The notes beneath the pieces were generated by a model, which did no database searches, was not told the origin of the DNA, and worked only from the letters and a program-made list of their open reading frames with translations. From positions 21,309 through 85,308 of the forward strand of contig CAMCFN010000010.1 of NCBI GenBank assembly GCA_945874145.1: DNA of 64,000 bases, read 5' to 3'. The DNA comes from Akkermansia muciniphila. GTDB lineage: Bacteria > Verrucomicrobiota > Verrucomicrobiia > Limisphaerales > SXTU01. This document shows, piece by piece, positions 52,348-60,306 of this stretch; position 1 is the first letter of the stretch; every line of letters begins with the position of its first letter. The position numbers and the translations under genes are program-made.

Positions 52348-52647
52348 TCAGGAAAGCCGCTCTCGCCAATAGTCAGGCCGCCGTCGGTTGTGCATCACGG
52401 CCATGATGCGGACATGATGGCGGGCGGCGTCGAGCAAGTAATAGAGGTGATAGGGAAAGCGTTTTAGGCGGAACAACCGCACGCCGTCACCCACCGGCTG
52501 GAACTGGGAAGGCGCGCGCAGGATGGATTCGATGGCGAGCACGACCGCGTCGCTGAACTCCACGCCGAGCCGCCGACGCTGCTCCTCATACCACATGCCC
52601 GCTTCTTCGAACTCCTGAAGCGCGTCGGGATGCCAGTCGAACGTCAT
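52348..52647 (-). CDS. RelE/ParE-family toxin
   Basis: A 99-aa toxin-like protein: MTFDWHPDALQEFEEAGMWY, EEQRRRLGVEFSDAVVLAIE, FQPVGDGVRLFRLKRFPYHL, YLLDAARHHVRIMAVMHNRR. This is the ParE/RelE plasmid-stabilisation fold, with helices followed by a strand-rich end and basic residues. ParE types poison gyrase and RelE types cut mRNA on the ribosome; the sequence fits the ParE-like group better. The start overlaps the antitoxin stop by ATGA, so the pair is coupled, and it lies 10 bp upstream of the VWA gene. Confidence 0.87.
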   Translation of the reverse strand: MTFDWHPDALQEFEEAGMWYEEQRRRLGVEFSDAVVLAIESILRAPSQFQPVGDGVRLFRLKRFPYHLYYLLDAARHHVRIMAVMHNRRRPDYWRERLS

Positions 52648-52883
52648 GCCGCCGCGCGCTTCAGCAGCGATTCGCGGACGCGGTTCAATCCCTCCGGGCC
52701 GGGCACCGGTTGCACACGCCCCGCTTCCAAGTCAGCGATGCGTCGTCGCACGACCTCCATCTGCTCGGAAACAACCTGCGGTGCGGGCACGACGCTTTCT
52801 ATGAGCCGTTCCGCCAGCGCAACACGGCTGTCCTCCGAGAGTGTCAGGGCTTCCTCGAAGACCTGCTGGACTGTGGTTGTCAT
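52644..52883 (-). CDS. Antitoxin of the RelE/ParE pair
   Basis: A 79-aa addiction-module antitoxin, MTTTVQQVFEEALTLSEDSR followed by VALAERLIESVVP. The pattern of an N-terminal helix with LSEDSRVALAERLIES is that of the TIGR02574 stabilisation-protein antitoxins that pair with ParE/RelE toxins. It is encoded first, and its stop overlaps the toxin start, as expected for autoregulated modules. The downstream toxin appears intact, so the module should be active. Confidence 0.82.
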   Translation of the reverse strand: MTTTVQQVFEEALTLSEDSRVALAERLIESVVPAPQVVSEQMEVVRRRIADLEAGRVQPVPGPEGLNRVRESLLKRAAA

Positions 52884-52931
52884 TGCAGATTTGTCGGCGA
52901 AGCAGGGTGTGAAGTCAATTCGGCCATCCCT

Positions 52932-54176
52932 TCATCCGCGCCGGGGCGCACCCACCGTCTCGCGGCAGTAGCGCTCGAAGACGGCGTTGATGCTGGGCCA
53001 CCCGAAGTTTGTCTCCACCAAGTCGCGGGCGTTCTGTCCGAAGGCGCGGCGGCGGTCGGCTTGCTCGAAGAGGGTGGCAATCTCATTCGCGAAGTCGGCG
53101 GGCGTGTCGGCCAGCGCGATGTGTTCGCCGTGGTTCACGGGCAGGCCTTCCGCGCCGATGCGCGTGCTGACGCAGGGAATTCCCGTGGCCATCGCCTCGA
53201 AAATCTTGATGCGCGTGCCGCCACCGACGCGCAGCGGGACGACCATCACCTCGCCCGCCGCGAGGTGCGGTCGCACGTCGTCCACGGTGCCGGTGACCTT
53301 GATGCTGGCGTCGCGCGCGGCGAGCTCTTGAATCTTCGGCCCGGGCTTGCGGCCCACGATGGTCAGTGTGGCGTCGGGGAATTTCTGCTTCACCAGCGGC
53401 CAAATCTCGGCGGCGAACCAACCGCAGCCGTCGATGTTCGGCATCCAGTCCATCGAGCCGAGGAAGACGAGCGAGCGCGGTTGGCGCGGGGCGGCGCCGA
53501 GTTGGAAGAAGTCCAGGTCCACGCCGGTGGGCACGGCCCCGACGACGTTAGTGAGCTTGAACTCCTCGCGCAGCAGGCGGGCGTCTTCTTCGGAAACGGC
53601 GCAGACCTTGTCCGCCAGCGAGCAGTAAAGGCTCTCCTGTCGCACGGTCCGCTGCCATTGCCCGCGCATGTAGAAGCGCTTCACGGCTCCCTGCGCGGTG
53701 TCGAAGTGGCGCTTCCAGATAAGCGACTCGACGTTGTGCTGGAAGAGCAGCACCGGCGTGCGCGGGCGTCGCCCTCCGGCGAAGAGCGCCACGCCAGGCG
53801 TGAGGAAGTCACAGACGATGAGGTCGAACTGGCCCGAGGCATCGGCGTCCACCATCGCCTGCGCCCACGCGGCGGAACGGTATTTGTGCAGCGCGTATGG
53901 CAGGTCGGTGAGGAAATAGTTCACGGCCAGCTCGGCGAAGAACGCCAGTGAACCCTTCGGCGTCTCGCGCCAGGGAATCCAAATCTGCGCGTCGGAATAC
54001 TCGCTGGCGGAAGGACGCGCGGACTCGGGCGTGCCCTCGGGCCAGAGCGAGAGGTAGGTGAGCGGGTTCTTCTTCCGCAGCTCGCGGAGCATGTTGAACG
54101 TGCGGATTTTCCCGCCGGTGTCCACGGGGTGCAGCGGGCCGGTCTTGAGCCAGAGGATGCGGAGAGGATTGTTCAC
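52932..54176 (-). CDS. Family 4 glycosyltransferase
   Basis: A 414-aa GT-B fold glycosyltransferase. The N-terminal half begins LRILWLKTGPLHPVDTGGKI with the Gly-rich loop of this group; the C-terminal half holds SLVFLGSMDWMPNIDGCGWF and VVPLRVGGGTRIKIFEAMAT, the nucleotide-sugar-binding region with GxGTRIK and E. The start resembles the PEP-CTERM/exosortase-associated sugar transferase group (TIGR03087-like). It probably adds a sugar to a surface polysaccharide or lipid carrier. UppS, which makes the lipid carrier, is the next gene on this strand upstream. It is not PelF-like, as far as I can judge. Confidence 0.85.
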   Translation of the reverse strand: MNNPLRILWLKTGPLHPVDTGGKIRTFNMLRELRKKNPLTYLSLWPEGTPESARPSASEYSDAQIWIPWRETPKGSLAFFAELAVNYFLTDLPYALHKYRSAAWAQAMVDADASGQFDLIVCDFLTPGVALFAGGRRPRTPVLLFQHNVESLIWKRHFDTAQGAVKRFYMRGQWQRTVRQESLYCSLADKVCAVSEEDARLLREEFKLTNVVGAVPTGVDLDFFQLGAAPRQPRSLVFLGSMDWMPNIDGCGWFAAEIWPLVKQKFPDATLTIVGRKPGPKIQELAARDASIKVTGTVDDVRPHLAAGEVMVVPLRVGGGTRIKIFEAMATGIPCVSTRIGAEGLPVNHGEHIALADTPADFANEIATLFEQADRRRAFGQNARDLVETNFGWPSINAVFERYCRETVGAPRRG

Positions 54177-54250
54177 GCGAAGAAATGCCTAGAGTTAAAC
54201 TAACTCTGAGGCGCGATTCAGTTGGTTCAGCGGTCCATGATGTCAGGTGG

Positions 54251-54988
54251 CTAGAGTCCACCGAAGCGGCGGTGGCGGCGGGTGTATTCCTCCAGCGCCT
54301 CGTAGAGCTGCGGCTTGCGGAAGTCCGGCCAGAGCGTGGGCGTGACGACGAATTCCGCGTAGGAAATCTGCCAGAGGAGGAAGTTGCTCACGCGCAGCTC
54401 GCCGCTGGTGCGGATGAGCAGGTCGGGGTCTGGGTAGGCGTGCGTGTAGAGGTTTTGCGCGATGACTTGCTCGTTAATTTCCGCCGGGTCGAGCTTGCCG
54501 GCCTTCACCTGTTGGGCGATGGCGCGCGTGGCTTCGATGATTTCCGTGCGCCCGCCGTAGCTGAGGGCGAGGATGAGCGTGAGGCCGGTGTTCTTGGCCA
54601 GCGCGGCCTTGGTCTTGGCGAGCTGTTCCTGCACGAACTCCGGCAGGCGATAAATCTGCCCGACGGCTTCGAGGCGGACGTTATTGCGGTTCAGCTCGCC
54701 GATCTCGTTCTTCAGGAAACGCGCGAGGTATTTCATCAGCGTGTCCACCTCGTCCTTGGGGCGGTTCCAGTTCTCGACGGAAAAGGCGTAGAGGGTGAGA
54801 TACTTCACGCCCAGCTCGCCGCAGGTGCGCACGGTGCTGCGCACGGACTCGACGCCGTTACGGTGGCCCTCGACGCGCGGGAGGCCGCGCTGCTTGGCCC
54901 AGCGGCCGTTGCCATCCATGATGATGGCGATGTGGGTCGGGATGTTCGCCTTGGCCGGCGGGCTGAGTTGCGGCGCGTGACTGCTCAT
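54251..54988 (-). CDS. uppS: Undecaprenyl diphosphate synthase
   Basis: A 245-aa cis-prenyltransferase that makes C55-PP, the carrier for peptidoglycan and other envelope glycans. The hallmark IAIIMDGNGRWAKQRGLPR is followed by EGHRNGVESVRSTVRTCGEL, YLTLYAFSVENWNRP and the C-terminal DLLIRTSGELRVSNFLLWQI, all diagnostic and intact. ATG 54988 is chosen since the extended frame to 55609 overlaps the divergent gene and adds no family sequence. It is divergent from the PQQ-propeller protein with 141 bp between and lies 74 bp upstream of the glycosyltransferase gene. Confidence 0.95.
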   Translation of the reverse strand: MSSHAPQLSPPAKANIPTHIAIIMDGNGRWAKQRGLPRVEGHRNGVESVRSTVRTCGELGVKYLTLYAFSVENWNRPKDEVDTLMKYLARFLKNEIGELNRNNVRLEAVGQIYRLPEFVQEQLAKTKAALAKNTGLTLILALSYGGRTEIIEATRAIAQQVKAGKLDPAEINEQVIAQNLYTHAYPDPDLLIRTSGELRVSNFLLWQISYAEFVVTPTLWPDFRKPQLYEALEEYTRRHRRFGGL

Positions 54989-55129
54989 GTCGAGGGCGCA
55001 GGATATTTCCGCAAACCGTCTGCGTCCACGCGCAAGTGCGATCCGGCAGGACACTCCAAAGATTCGGGACGGACAAAGCTGGTTTCCCTGAAACTCACCG
55101 CGCTCCGCCACGTCTGGCTCTCTATCGCC

Positions 55130-56437
55130 ATGAAAATCCAACCCCGCTCTGCACCCCTGTTGTTCGCCGCCGCCTTGCTCGCCGCCGTGCTGTCGGCCTC
55201 TTCCGCCAACTGGCCCGCCTGGCGCGGGGTGAACGCCGACGGCATCTCCACCGAGAAGAATCTCCCCGTAAAATGGAGCAAGGACGAGAACGTCCGCTGG
55301 CGCGTGCCATTGCCGGAGGCGGGCAACTCCACCCCAATCGTCTGGGGCGACCGCATCTTCGTCACACAGCCGGTCGGCGACCGCCGCACCCTCATGTGCC
55401 TCAATCGCGCCGACGGCAAGCTGCTCTGGCAGCAGGGCGTCACCACCAAGGAGAAGGAGCTGACGCACGGGACGAATCCGTTTTGCTCGGCGTCGCCAGT
55501 GACGGACGGCGAGCGGGTCATCGTATCCTTCGCGAGCGATGGGCTGTATTGCTACGACTTCAGCGGCAAGGAGCTTTGGAAACGCACGGACTTGGGCCGG
55601 CAGATTCACATCTGGGGCAACGCCGCTTCACCTGTGATTCACAAGGATCTCTGCTTCCTAGATTTCGGCCCCGGCGAATCGACTTACCTGCTCGCGGTGG
55701 ACAAGAAGACTGGCAAGACGGTCTGGAAGAACGAGGAGCCCGGCGGCGATTCGGGCAGCTCGCCACCCGCGCCCAAAGATCCCCCCGCCGACAAGAAAGC
55801 CGCCCCGCGCGGGAAGTGGCTCGGCTCCTGGACAACCCCGCCGATCATCCACGAAGGCGGACGTGATTCGCTCCTCATGTCCTGGCCGGGCCGCCTCTGC
55901 GCACTCGATCCGATGACGGGCAAGGAACGCTGGAACTCCACCGGCCTGACGCCGCTTGTTTACACCTCACCCATTCACGCAAACGGCATCGTGGTGGCCA
56001 TGAGCGGCTTTGGCGGTTCGGCGCTGGCGGTTCGCACCGGTGGCAGCGGCGACGTGACCACTTCGCACCGCCTCTGGCATCACCCGCGCTCGCCGCAGCG
56101 CATAGGCTCCGGCGTGATTCACGAGGGTCACATTTACATCCACAACGACCCCGGCACGGCCATGTGCCTCAACCTCGAAACCGGCAAGGAAGTCTGGAAC
56201 GAACGTCTCACCAGCGCCGCCGCCACTGGCGCGAACTGGAGCAGCGTGCTGCTCGCCGACGGCAAGTGCTACACTATCACTCAGGGCGGCACCTGCTTCG
56301 TCTTCAAGGCCAGCCCCACGTTTGAACTGCTCGCCACGAACCCGCTCGGCGAACGCTCGAACAGCTCCATCGTCCCCGCCAACGGCGACTTGCTCATCCG
56401 CACGCACAAGTCGCTCTGGTGCATCGGAGGAAAGTAA
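55130..56437 (+). CDS. Secreted PQQ-type beta-propeller protein
   Basis: A 435-aa secreted protein with PQQ-like repeats. The signal peptide (RSAPLLFAAALLAAVLSASS) sets the ATG at 55130. The mature start WPAWRGVNADGISTEKNLPV is the typical opening of this family in Verrucomicrobia and Planctomycetes. Repeats carry the tryptophan-docking motif, such as LNRADGKLLWQQGV, VDKKTGKTVWKNEEP and LNLETGKEVWNERL. No dehydrogenase catalytic residues are evident, so it is more likely a scaffold propeller than an alcohol dehydrogenase. Its stop lies at the edge of the family A repeat at 56438. Confidence 0.88.
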   Translation: MKIQPRSAPLLFAAALLAAVLSASSANWPAWRGVNADGISTEKNLPVKWSKDENVRWRVPLPEAGNSTPIVWGDRIFVTQPVGDRRTLMCLNRADGKLLWQQGVTTKEKELTHGTNPFCSASPVTDGERVIVSFASDGLYCYDFSGKELWKRTDLGRQIHIWGNAASPVIHKDLCFLDFGPGESTYLLAVDKKTGKTVWKNEEPGGDSGSSPPAPKDPPADKKAAPRGKWLGSWTTPPIIHEGGRDSLLMSWPGRLCALDPMTGKERWNSTGLTPLVYTSPIHANGIVVAMSGFGGSALAVRTGGSGDVTTSHRLWHHPRSPQRIGSGVIHEGHIYIHNDPGTAMCLNLETGKEVWNERLTSAAATGANWSSVLLADGKCYTITQGGTCFVFKASPTFELLATNPLGERSNSSIVPANGDLLIRTHKSLWCIGGK

Positions 56438-56535
56438 GGAGCACGGCATTCATGTCACTTCGAAGTGCAATGTCGTTGATCGGTTCGGATACAACGCAGT
56501 ATCCGGACGGTGAAGCTGGCTGAAGGCCGCGCCCC
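56438..56535. repeat. BIME-like inverted repeat pair, family A copy 4
   Basis: Facing arms at 56438-56465 and 56511-56535, the most degraded copy: one arm has a C-A mismatch and wobble pairs, the other a one-base change beside the loop. It lies between two convergent genes. Confidence 0.65.
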
Positions 56536-56537
56536 GG

Positions 56538-57662
56538 TCAGCGCACGACAAACGGCAGGCCCTGCTCCGGGGCGACCGCAGGCAGCGCGCGCTGTTGCAG
56601 GTTCACCTCGAAGGGGCGTGCGAGGCTGTTGCCAGCATGGTCTTCAATCGCGGAGCCGACGCGCAGCTCGTGCGGGCCGCGCGACCAAGGCTTCCCCGGC
56701 ACGAACCGCCATTCCTGCTCGCCGCGCTCGACGGTGATCGCGCCGGACACCGGGCCGGCCGCGCTCGTAACGTGGAGCTGGCGCTGAAGCGTCGCCCAGT
56801 CAAGTGGTTGTGGAAATACGACGCGCAGCGGGCCGACGGTGCCGACGACGGGAGGATAAACCTGCCAGCTCTTGGCCGAGAGTTGCTCATGGAGAGCGGA
56901 AATGGCGCGGAAAGGCTTGGTGACGTCGTTCCCCAAGGGAGCACCCTTTGCCGAGGGCCAGCGACCGTCGATCACCAACCGGTAGTCGCCACCCTCGGTG
57001 AGCACGGGGCCGAACTCGACATTCAGGTTTACGCCCGTCTTCTGCCGGCCGGGATGGAACCAGAGCGTGAGCCGCCGGCCATCCGCCGACCACAGCTCCG
57101 TCTCGCGGAAGGGCGCTTCCACGGCTCGCCCACACGCGTCCACCAGCCGACAGTATTGGAGGAAAACGCCGCTTTCCATCGGCTCGGAGAAGGTGAGGTA
57201 AAACTTGAGGTGGTTCGCGGGCAGGCGGTCGCTCGTGGGATAGATGGCGAGGAGTTTCGGTGCAGCGGCGGGCACGGGTGTGGGCGTGCGATGCTCGGCC
57301 CACAGGCTGAGGCCGGGGCGTTCGAGGCGCGCGGTGTAAGTTTGCCCCGGCAGCAAGGGCAGGCTGGGGCGAAAGCGGAGTTGCGCGCCGACGAGAGAAT
57401 AAGTTCCTGCGAGCGAAGCGGTGCCGGGGTTTGCCTCACCGAGCCACAGCGCAAACCATGGGTTGGCCGCACGGTTCAGTGTGGTGACGGAGTCCGCCGG
57501 CCAGACCGATGCATCTCTCGCCTCGGCGATGAGTTGGATGGCGAGCGGATGCTCCCGCGAAGGTTCAAAGCGCAGGGTGATCGGCGGCGTGGCGGCGACC
57601 CCGTGTTGCGCCAAAAGGACCGCCGCGAGCCAGCCGAGCCGCGTTGCCGCGACGGCCTTCAC
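56538..57662 (-). CDS. Secreted Ig-like (SbsA_Ig type) protein of unknown function
   Basis: A 374-aa exported protein starting at GTG 57662. The GTGA overlaps the stop of the upstream gene, so the pair is translationally coupled. The N-terminus VKAVAATRLGWLAAVLLAQH is a signal peptide. Later segments, such as KLLAIYPTSDRLPANHLKFY, LTFSEPMESGVFLQYCRLVD and WQVYPPVVGTVGPLRVVFPQ, match the strand pattern of Ig-like domains that describe 'bacterial Ig-like' SbsA type. The last part (GPHELRVGSAIEDHAGNSLA) is the typical end of such domains. The function is unknown; it probably binds or acts at the cell surface together with its partner. Confidence 0.65.
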   Translation of the reverse strand: MKAVAATRLGWLAAVLLAQHGVAATPPITLRFEPSREHPLAIQLIAEARDASVWPADSVTTLNRAANPWFALWLGEANPGTASLAGTYSLVGAQLRFRPSLPLLPGQTYTARLERPGLSLWAEHRTPTPVPAAAPKLLAIYPTSDRLPANHLKFYLTFSEPMESGVFLQYCRLVDACGRAVEAPFRETELWSADGRRLTLWFHPGRQKTGVNLNVEFGPVLTEGGDYRLVIDGRWPSAKGAPLGNDVTKPFRAISALHEQLSAKSWQVYPPVVGTVGPLRVVFPQPLDWATLQRQLHVTSAAGPVSGAITVERGEQEWRFVPGKPWSRGPHELRVGSAIEDHAGNSLARPFEVNLQQRALPAVAPEQGLPFVVR

Positions 57663-58783
57663 GGCAACGGGGCAATCTCCAGCGCGAGCGCCGTGCCCTG
57701 CTCGCGCAGGACGACGACTTCGGTGTTGCTCAACTTGTCCACATGGACCGCGCCGAAGAGGCTTTCCACGATTTCGATGCCTTCGGGACCTTTCGGCTGC
57801 TTCACGTCGCGGCGCACGGCCTTCTGGTTGATCTTCGCCTCGTCGCGCACCTTCACATGCGACATATCCACGCGCGCGCCCCAGTATTTGCTCGGGCCGA
57901 ACAGATTTTGGTGGAAGCGCATCGTGTGGGTGACGAGCCATTGCTTGCCGTCCTTCTCGTAAGTGAACATGTCGAGCGGGCGGTTGCCGGAGCCGAGTTC
58001 CACCACGCTCGTGCCCTTGACCTGCGCGTTGGGTTTGAGGTCGTCCAACTCGAACTTCGCGATGGGCGTGCAGGCGAACGAGCCGACGACGTAGTGCTTA
58101 CCGTTTTCTTCCAGCGGGACAAAACTCGTGATGGGAGCCTTCGTCTCCCACTTGCCGTGCGCGACGTGGTAGGTCTCGGCGCTCAACGGAATCGCACTGC
58201 CGCCATGGGCGAGCGGGAGCGACAGGGTGAAAATCTTGCTGGAGAACTCTTCGTTTGAGGAACCCGCTGCGAGCACGCGGTCGCCGGCGAAGGCGACATC
58301 GGAGACGTTGCCGACCTTGGCGGTGTCCGAGATGGGCAGCGAGACGCGCGCGTGGCGGATCTTCTCGAAGTTCATCGGGGTGGCCTGACCGTCAGCGGTC
58401 ACCACGACGATGAGGGCCGCGCCATCAGCCTTGCGCGTGACGGAGAGATAGATTTTGCCGCTGGCCTGGTTCACGGCCATGTCCTGAATTTGGATGCCGG
58501 CCTCCGGCGCCCCGAGGCGGGCGGCGAGCAGCGCGCCGACGTTGTCCACGCGCTGCTTGAGCTTTTGCACTGGGCCGGTGTCGCCGGTCTCAATGGCCAC
58601 GATGGAAGCGTGGCGCGGTTCGGTGACGAGCAGCAAGCCGCCGGGACCGAAGGACATCGCGCCGACGGAGCGGAGCTTGGGGTCGCCAGTGGCGGCGTCC
58701 TTAAGATGGCTGGCGGCGAGCAGGTTGCTGGACAGCGCGGCAACGTAGGCCGCGCCCGTAAGAAGCAAGGGGAGTGAGCGCAT
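57659..58783 (-). CDS. Secreted beta-propeller-like protein of unknown function
   Basis: A 374-aa exported protein. The signal peptide is RSLPLLLTGAAYVAALSSNL. The body has repeating strands such as SVGAMSFGPGGLLLVTEPRH, IQDMAVNQASGKIYLSVTRK and VGNVSDVAFAGDRVLAAGSS, consistent with a beta-propeller. Near the end are LDMFTYEKDGKQWLVTHTMR and EGIEIVESLFGAVHVDKLS. I do not recognise a family name. It is coupled by GTGA to the following Ig-like gene, so the two proteins are likely made together and secreted as a functional pair. Confidence 0.65.
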   Translation of the reverse strand: MRSLPLLLTGAAYVAALSSNLLAASHLKDAATGDPKLRSVGAMSFGPGGLLLVTEPRHASIVAIETGDTGPVQKLKQRVDNVGALLAARLGAPEAGIQIQDMAVNQASGKIYLSVTRKADGAALIVVVTADGQATPMNFEKIRHARVSLPISDTAKVGNVSDVAFAGDRVLAAGSSNEEFSSKIFTLSLPLAHGGSAIPLSAETYHVAHGKWETKAPITSFVPLEENGKHYVVGSFACTPIAKFELDDLKPNAQVKGTSVVELGSGNRPLDMFTYEKDGKQWLVTHTMRFHQNLFGPSKYWGARVDMSHVKVRDEAKINQKAVRRDVKQPKGPEGIEIVESLFGAVHVDKLSNTEVVVLREQGTALALEIAPLP

Positions 58784-58862
58784 GGAGACTTAGGCGAAGG
58801 CGATGGGGCTGACATTCACGAGTTGTCATCCGGGCTGGCCTGCGGTTAATTGACGGCACGCT

Positions 58863-59132
58863 ATGACTCGCCAACAAGTGCTTGACCAATACTTCATGGA
58901 CGCGCGGCACAAGCTCATTGACCTCGCCGCCTTCCTCGACCGCGTGGACCGCTCCGAAGGCGACGCCGACTTCCGCCTCGACGCCTTCCGCACCGCGCTG
59001 AAGCACCTAGCCGAGAAGAAACCCCACCGCGCCAAACGGGTCCTCCTCTCCTTCAGCGACCCCACGATGAAGCCGCTGGCGAAGGCGACGGTGAAGGGCG
59101 CAACGGGCGCGTGGCCGGGGGCGAAGGTTTGA
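58863..59132 (+). CDS. Small conserved hypothetical protein
   Basis: An 89-aa protein, MTRQQVLDQYFMDARHKLID then LAAFLDRVDRS, and DFRLDAFRTALKHLAEKKPH. The strongly helical, charged pattern looks like a genuine small soluble protein and the wording resembles hypothetical proteins of other Verrucomicrobia. It is not recognised as a domain family. It lies 79 bp after the divergent start of the propeller gene and 33 bp before the Phd-like antitoxin gene, in the same direction. Confidence 0.6.
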   Translation: MTRQQVLDQYFMDARHKLIDLAAFLDRVDRSEGDADFRLDAFRTALKHLAEKKPHRAKRVLLSFSDPTMKPLAKATVKGATGAWPGAKV

Positions 59133-59165
59133 CAACCCATCCGTGAAACACCACTGTTTCACACT

Positions 59166-59420
59166 ATGAGCGCGCCCACTGTCACTGTCCGCGAGCTGCG
59201 AACCGACTTCCGCTCGGTGAAGCGGAAAATCGAGCAGTTCGGCATGGTCACCATCACGGACAACGGAGTCCCCAGCTTTGACATGATGCCGTCCGCCAAG
59301 CGGCCGAAGAAGCGTCGGCCTTTGCCCGACTATTATGCGCGGTTGCAGCAGGAGCAACCCGTTCCGCTGACCACCGAACAAGCCCGGCAATTGCACGAGG
59401 AGAATCGCGGTGACCGCTGA
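59166..59420 (+). CDS. Phd/YefM-type antitoxin
   Basis: An 84-aa antitoxin. TVTVRELRTDFRSVKRKIEQ then FGMVTITDNGVPSFDMMPS has the strand-helix-strand of Phd/YefM DNA-binding antitoxins, in which VTxxxxNGxP is the typical turn. The tail from RRPLPDYYARLQQEQPVPLT to LHEENRGDR should bind and block the toxin. It overlaps the PIN toxin gene by 11 bp, a normal arrangement for toxin-antitoxin modules that regulate their own promoter. Confidence 0.82.
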   Translation: MSAPTVTVRELRTDFRSVKRKIEQFGMVTITDNGVPSFDMMPSAKRPKKRRPLPDYYARLQQEQPVPLTTEQARQLHEENRGDR

Positions 59421-59856
59421 CGCCGTTTATGCGGACCCCAGCGCCTTGAGCCGGCTCTACTTGAACCAGCCCGGCTCGCGCGAAATGCACCTCTGGCGGG
59501 CGCGCATCAAGGGCAGCCTGCCGGTCACCCACCACGGGCGCACGGAACTGGTCAATGCCGTCAGCCTGACCGTGTTCCGTGGCGAACGCACCTTGGAACA
59601 GGCCAAGCAAGCGTGGGCGAACATCGAAGCCGACTTTGAGGATGGCCACCTGGACCAGGTGGACATCCTCTGGCGGGCAGCTTTGAACCGTGCGGCTGAA
59701 TTGAGCCGTGCCCATTCCCCGACAGTGGGAACGCGCGCCTTGGACGTGCTGCATGTGGCGTGCGCGCTGGAACTGGGATTGCGGCATCTGCTGACCTTCG
59801 ATGACCGGCAGGCGAAGCTAGCGGTGGCGGCGGGGCTGAAGCTGGTGAAACTCTAG
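59410..59856 (+). CDS. PIN-domain toxin (VapC-like)
   Basis: A 148-aa PIN-domain ribonuclease starting at GTG 59410. YADPSALSRLYLNQPGSREM carries the first acidic residue, THHGRTELVNAVSLTVFRGE the second (Glu in TELVNA), and VGTRALDVLHVACALELGL with LLTFDDRQAKLAVAAGL the third and fourth. Such toxins cleave tRNA or other RNA when the antitoxin is lost. All key residues appear intact, in contrast to the broken homologue at 48445-48881. It overlaps the Phd-like antitoxin gene and is followed by a membrane-protein gene 5 bp on. Confidence 0.88.
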   Translation: MTADAVYADPSALSRLYLNQPGSREMHLWRARIKGSLPVTHHGRTELVNAVSLTVFRGERTLEQAKQAWANIEADFEDGHLDQVDILWRAALNRAAELSRAHSPTVGTRALDVLHVACALELGLRHLLTFDDRQAKLAVAAGLKLVKL

Positions 59857-59861
59857 CAGCC

Positions 59862-60281
59862 ATGAAACTCAGCCTCCTGCGACTGACGCTCGTTTTCTCC
59901 GCGCTGGCCTGGGGCGTTTCGCTCTTTGGCGTGTTCGCGAGCTGGCCAGCGGCGGAGGCGGTGTTTCAAGAACTCGGAGCCAAGAACATCGCTCACGATC
60001 CGATGCTGGACTACTGGCTCCGCATGGCGGCGGGATTGTTCTCGCTGGTGGGCGCGCTGTTTCTTGTGCTCGCGCTTCGTCCACAACAGCACCGTGCCAT
60101 CATTCCGTGGTTCGGCGGGTTGATGTTGGTCGAGGGTTTTGTGCTGCTTGTCCATGGATTGCGGCTGCGGCTTTCGCCAATTCCATTCGTCGCGGATACG
60201 CTTGCCTGTCTCGGAGCAGGTGCGGCGATTCTTTACTTGTCCCGCAGCGCTTTTATCAAGCCAGCCGTGACTGAACACTGA
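59862..60281 (+). CDS. Small four-helix membrane protein
   Basis: A 139-aa protein with four predicted membrane spans: LLRLTLVFSALAWGVSLFGV, MAAGLFSLVGALFLVLALRP, IIPWFGGLMLVEGFVLLVHG and PFVADTLACLGAGAAILYLS. The layout resembles the DUF4345-like group of small membrane proteins, but I am not sure of the family. It follows the PIN toxin gene by 5 bp and precedes the TatD gene by 25 bp, so it may be on one transcript with either. Function unknown. Confidence 0.65.
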   Translation: MKLSLLRLTLVFSALAWGVSLFGVFASWPAAEAVFQELGAKNIAHDPMLDYWLRMAAGLFSLVGALFLVLALRPQQHRAIIPWFGGLMLVEGFVLLVHGLRLRLSPIPFVADTLACLGAGAAILYLSRSAFIKPAVTEH

Positions 60282-60306
60282 TTACTGCTTACTAATCACT
60301 TCCCCC

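Noticed and set aside
49851..52406. An 851-codon open frame opposite the VWA gene
   Set aside because: Antisense to a clear membrane protein with a VWA domain, and low-complexity in Arg, His and Glu.
52932..54176. The glycosyltransferase as PelF, the synthase for the Pel-like module
   Set aside because: Its start and C-terminal motif fit another group of family 4 enzymes, it is on the opposite strand and 5 kb away.
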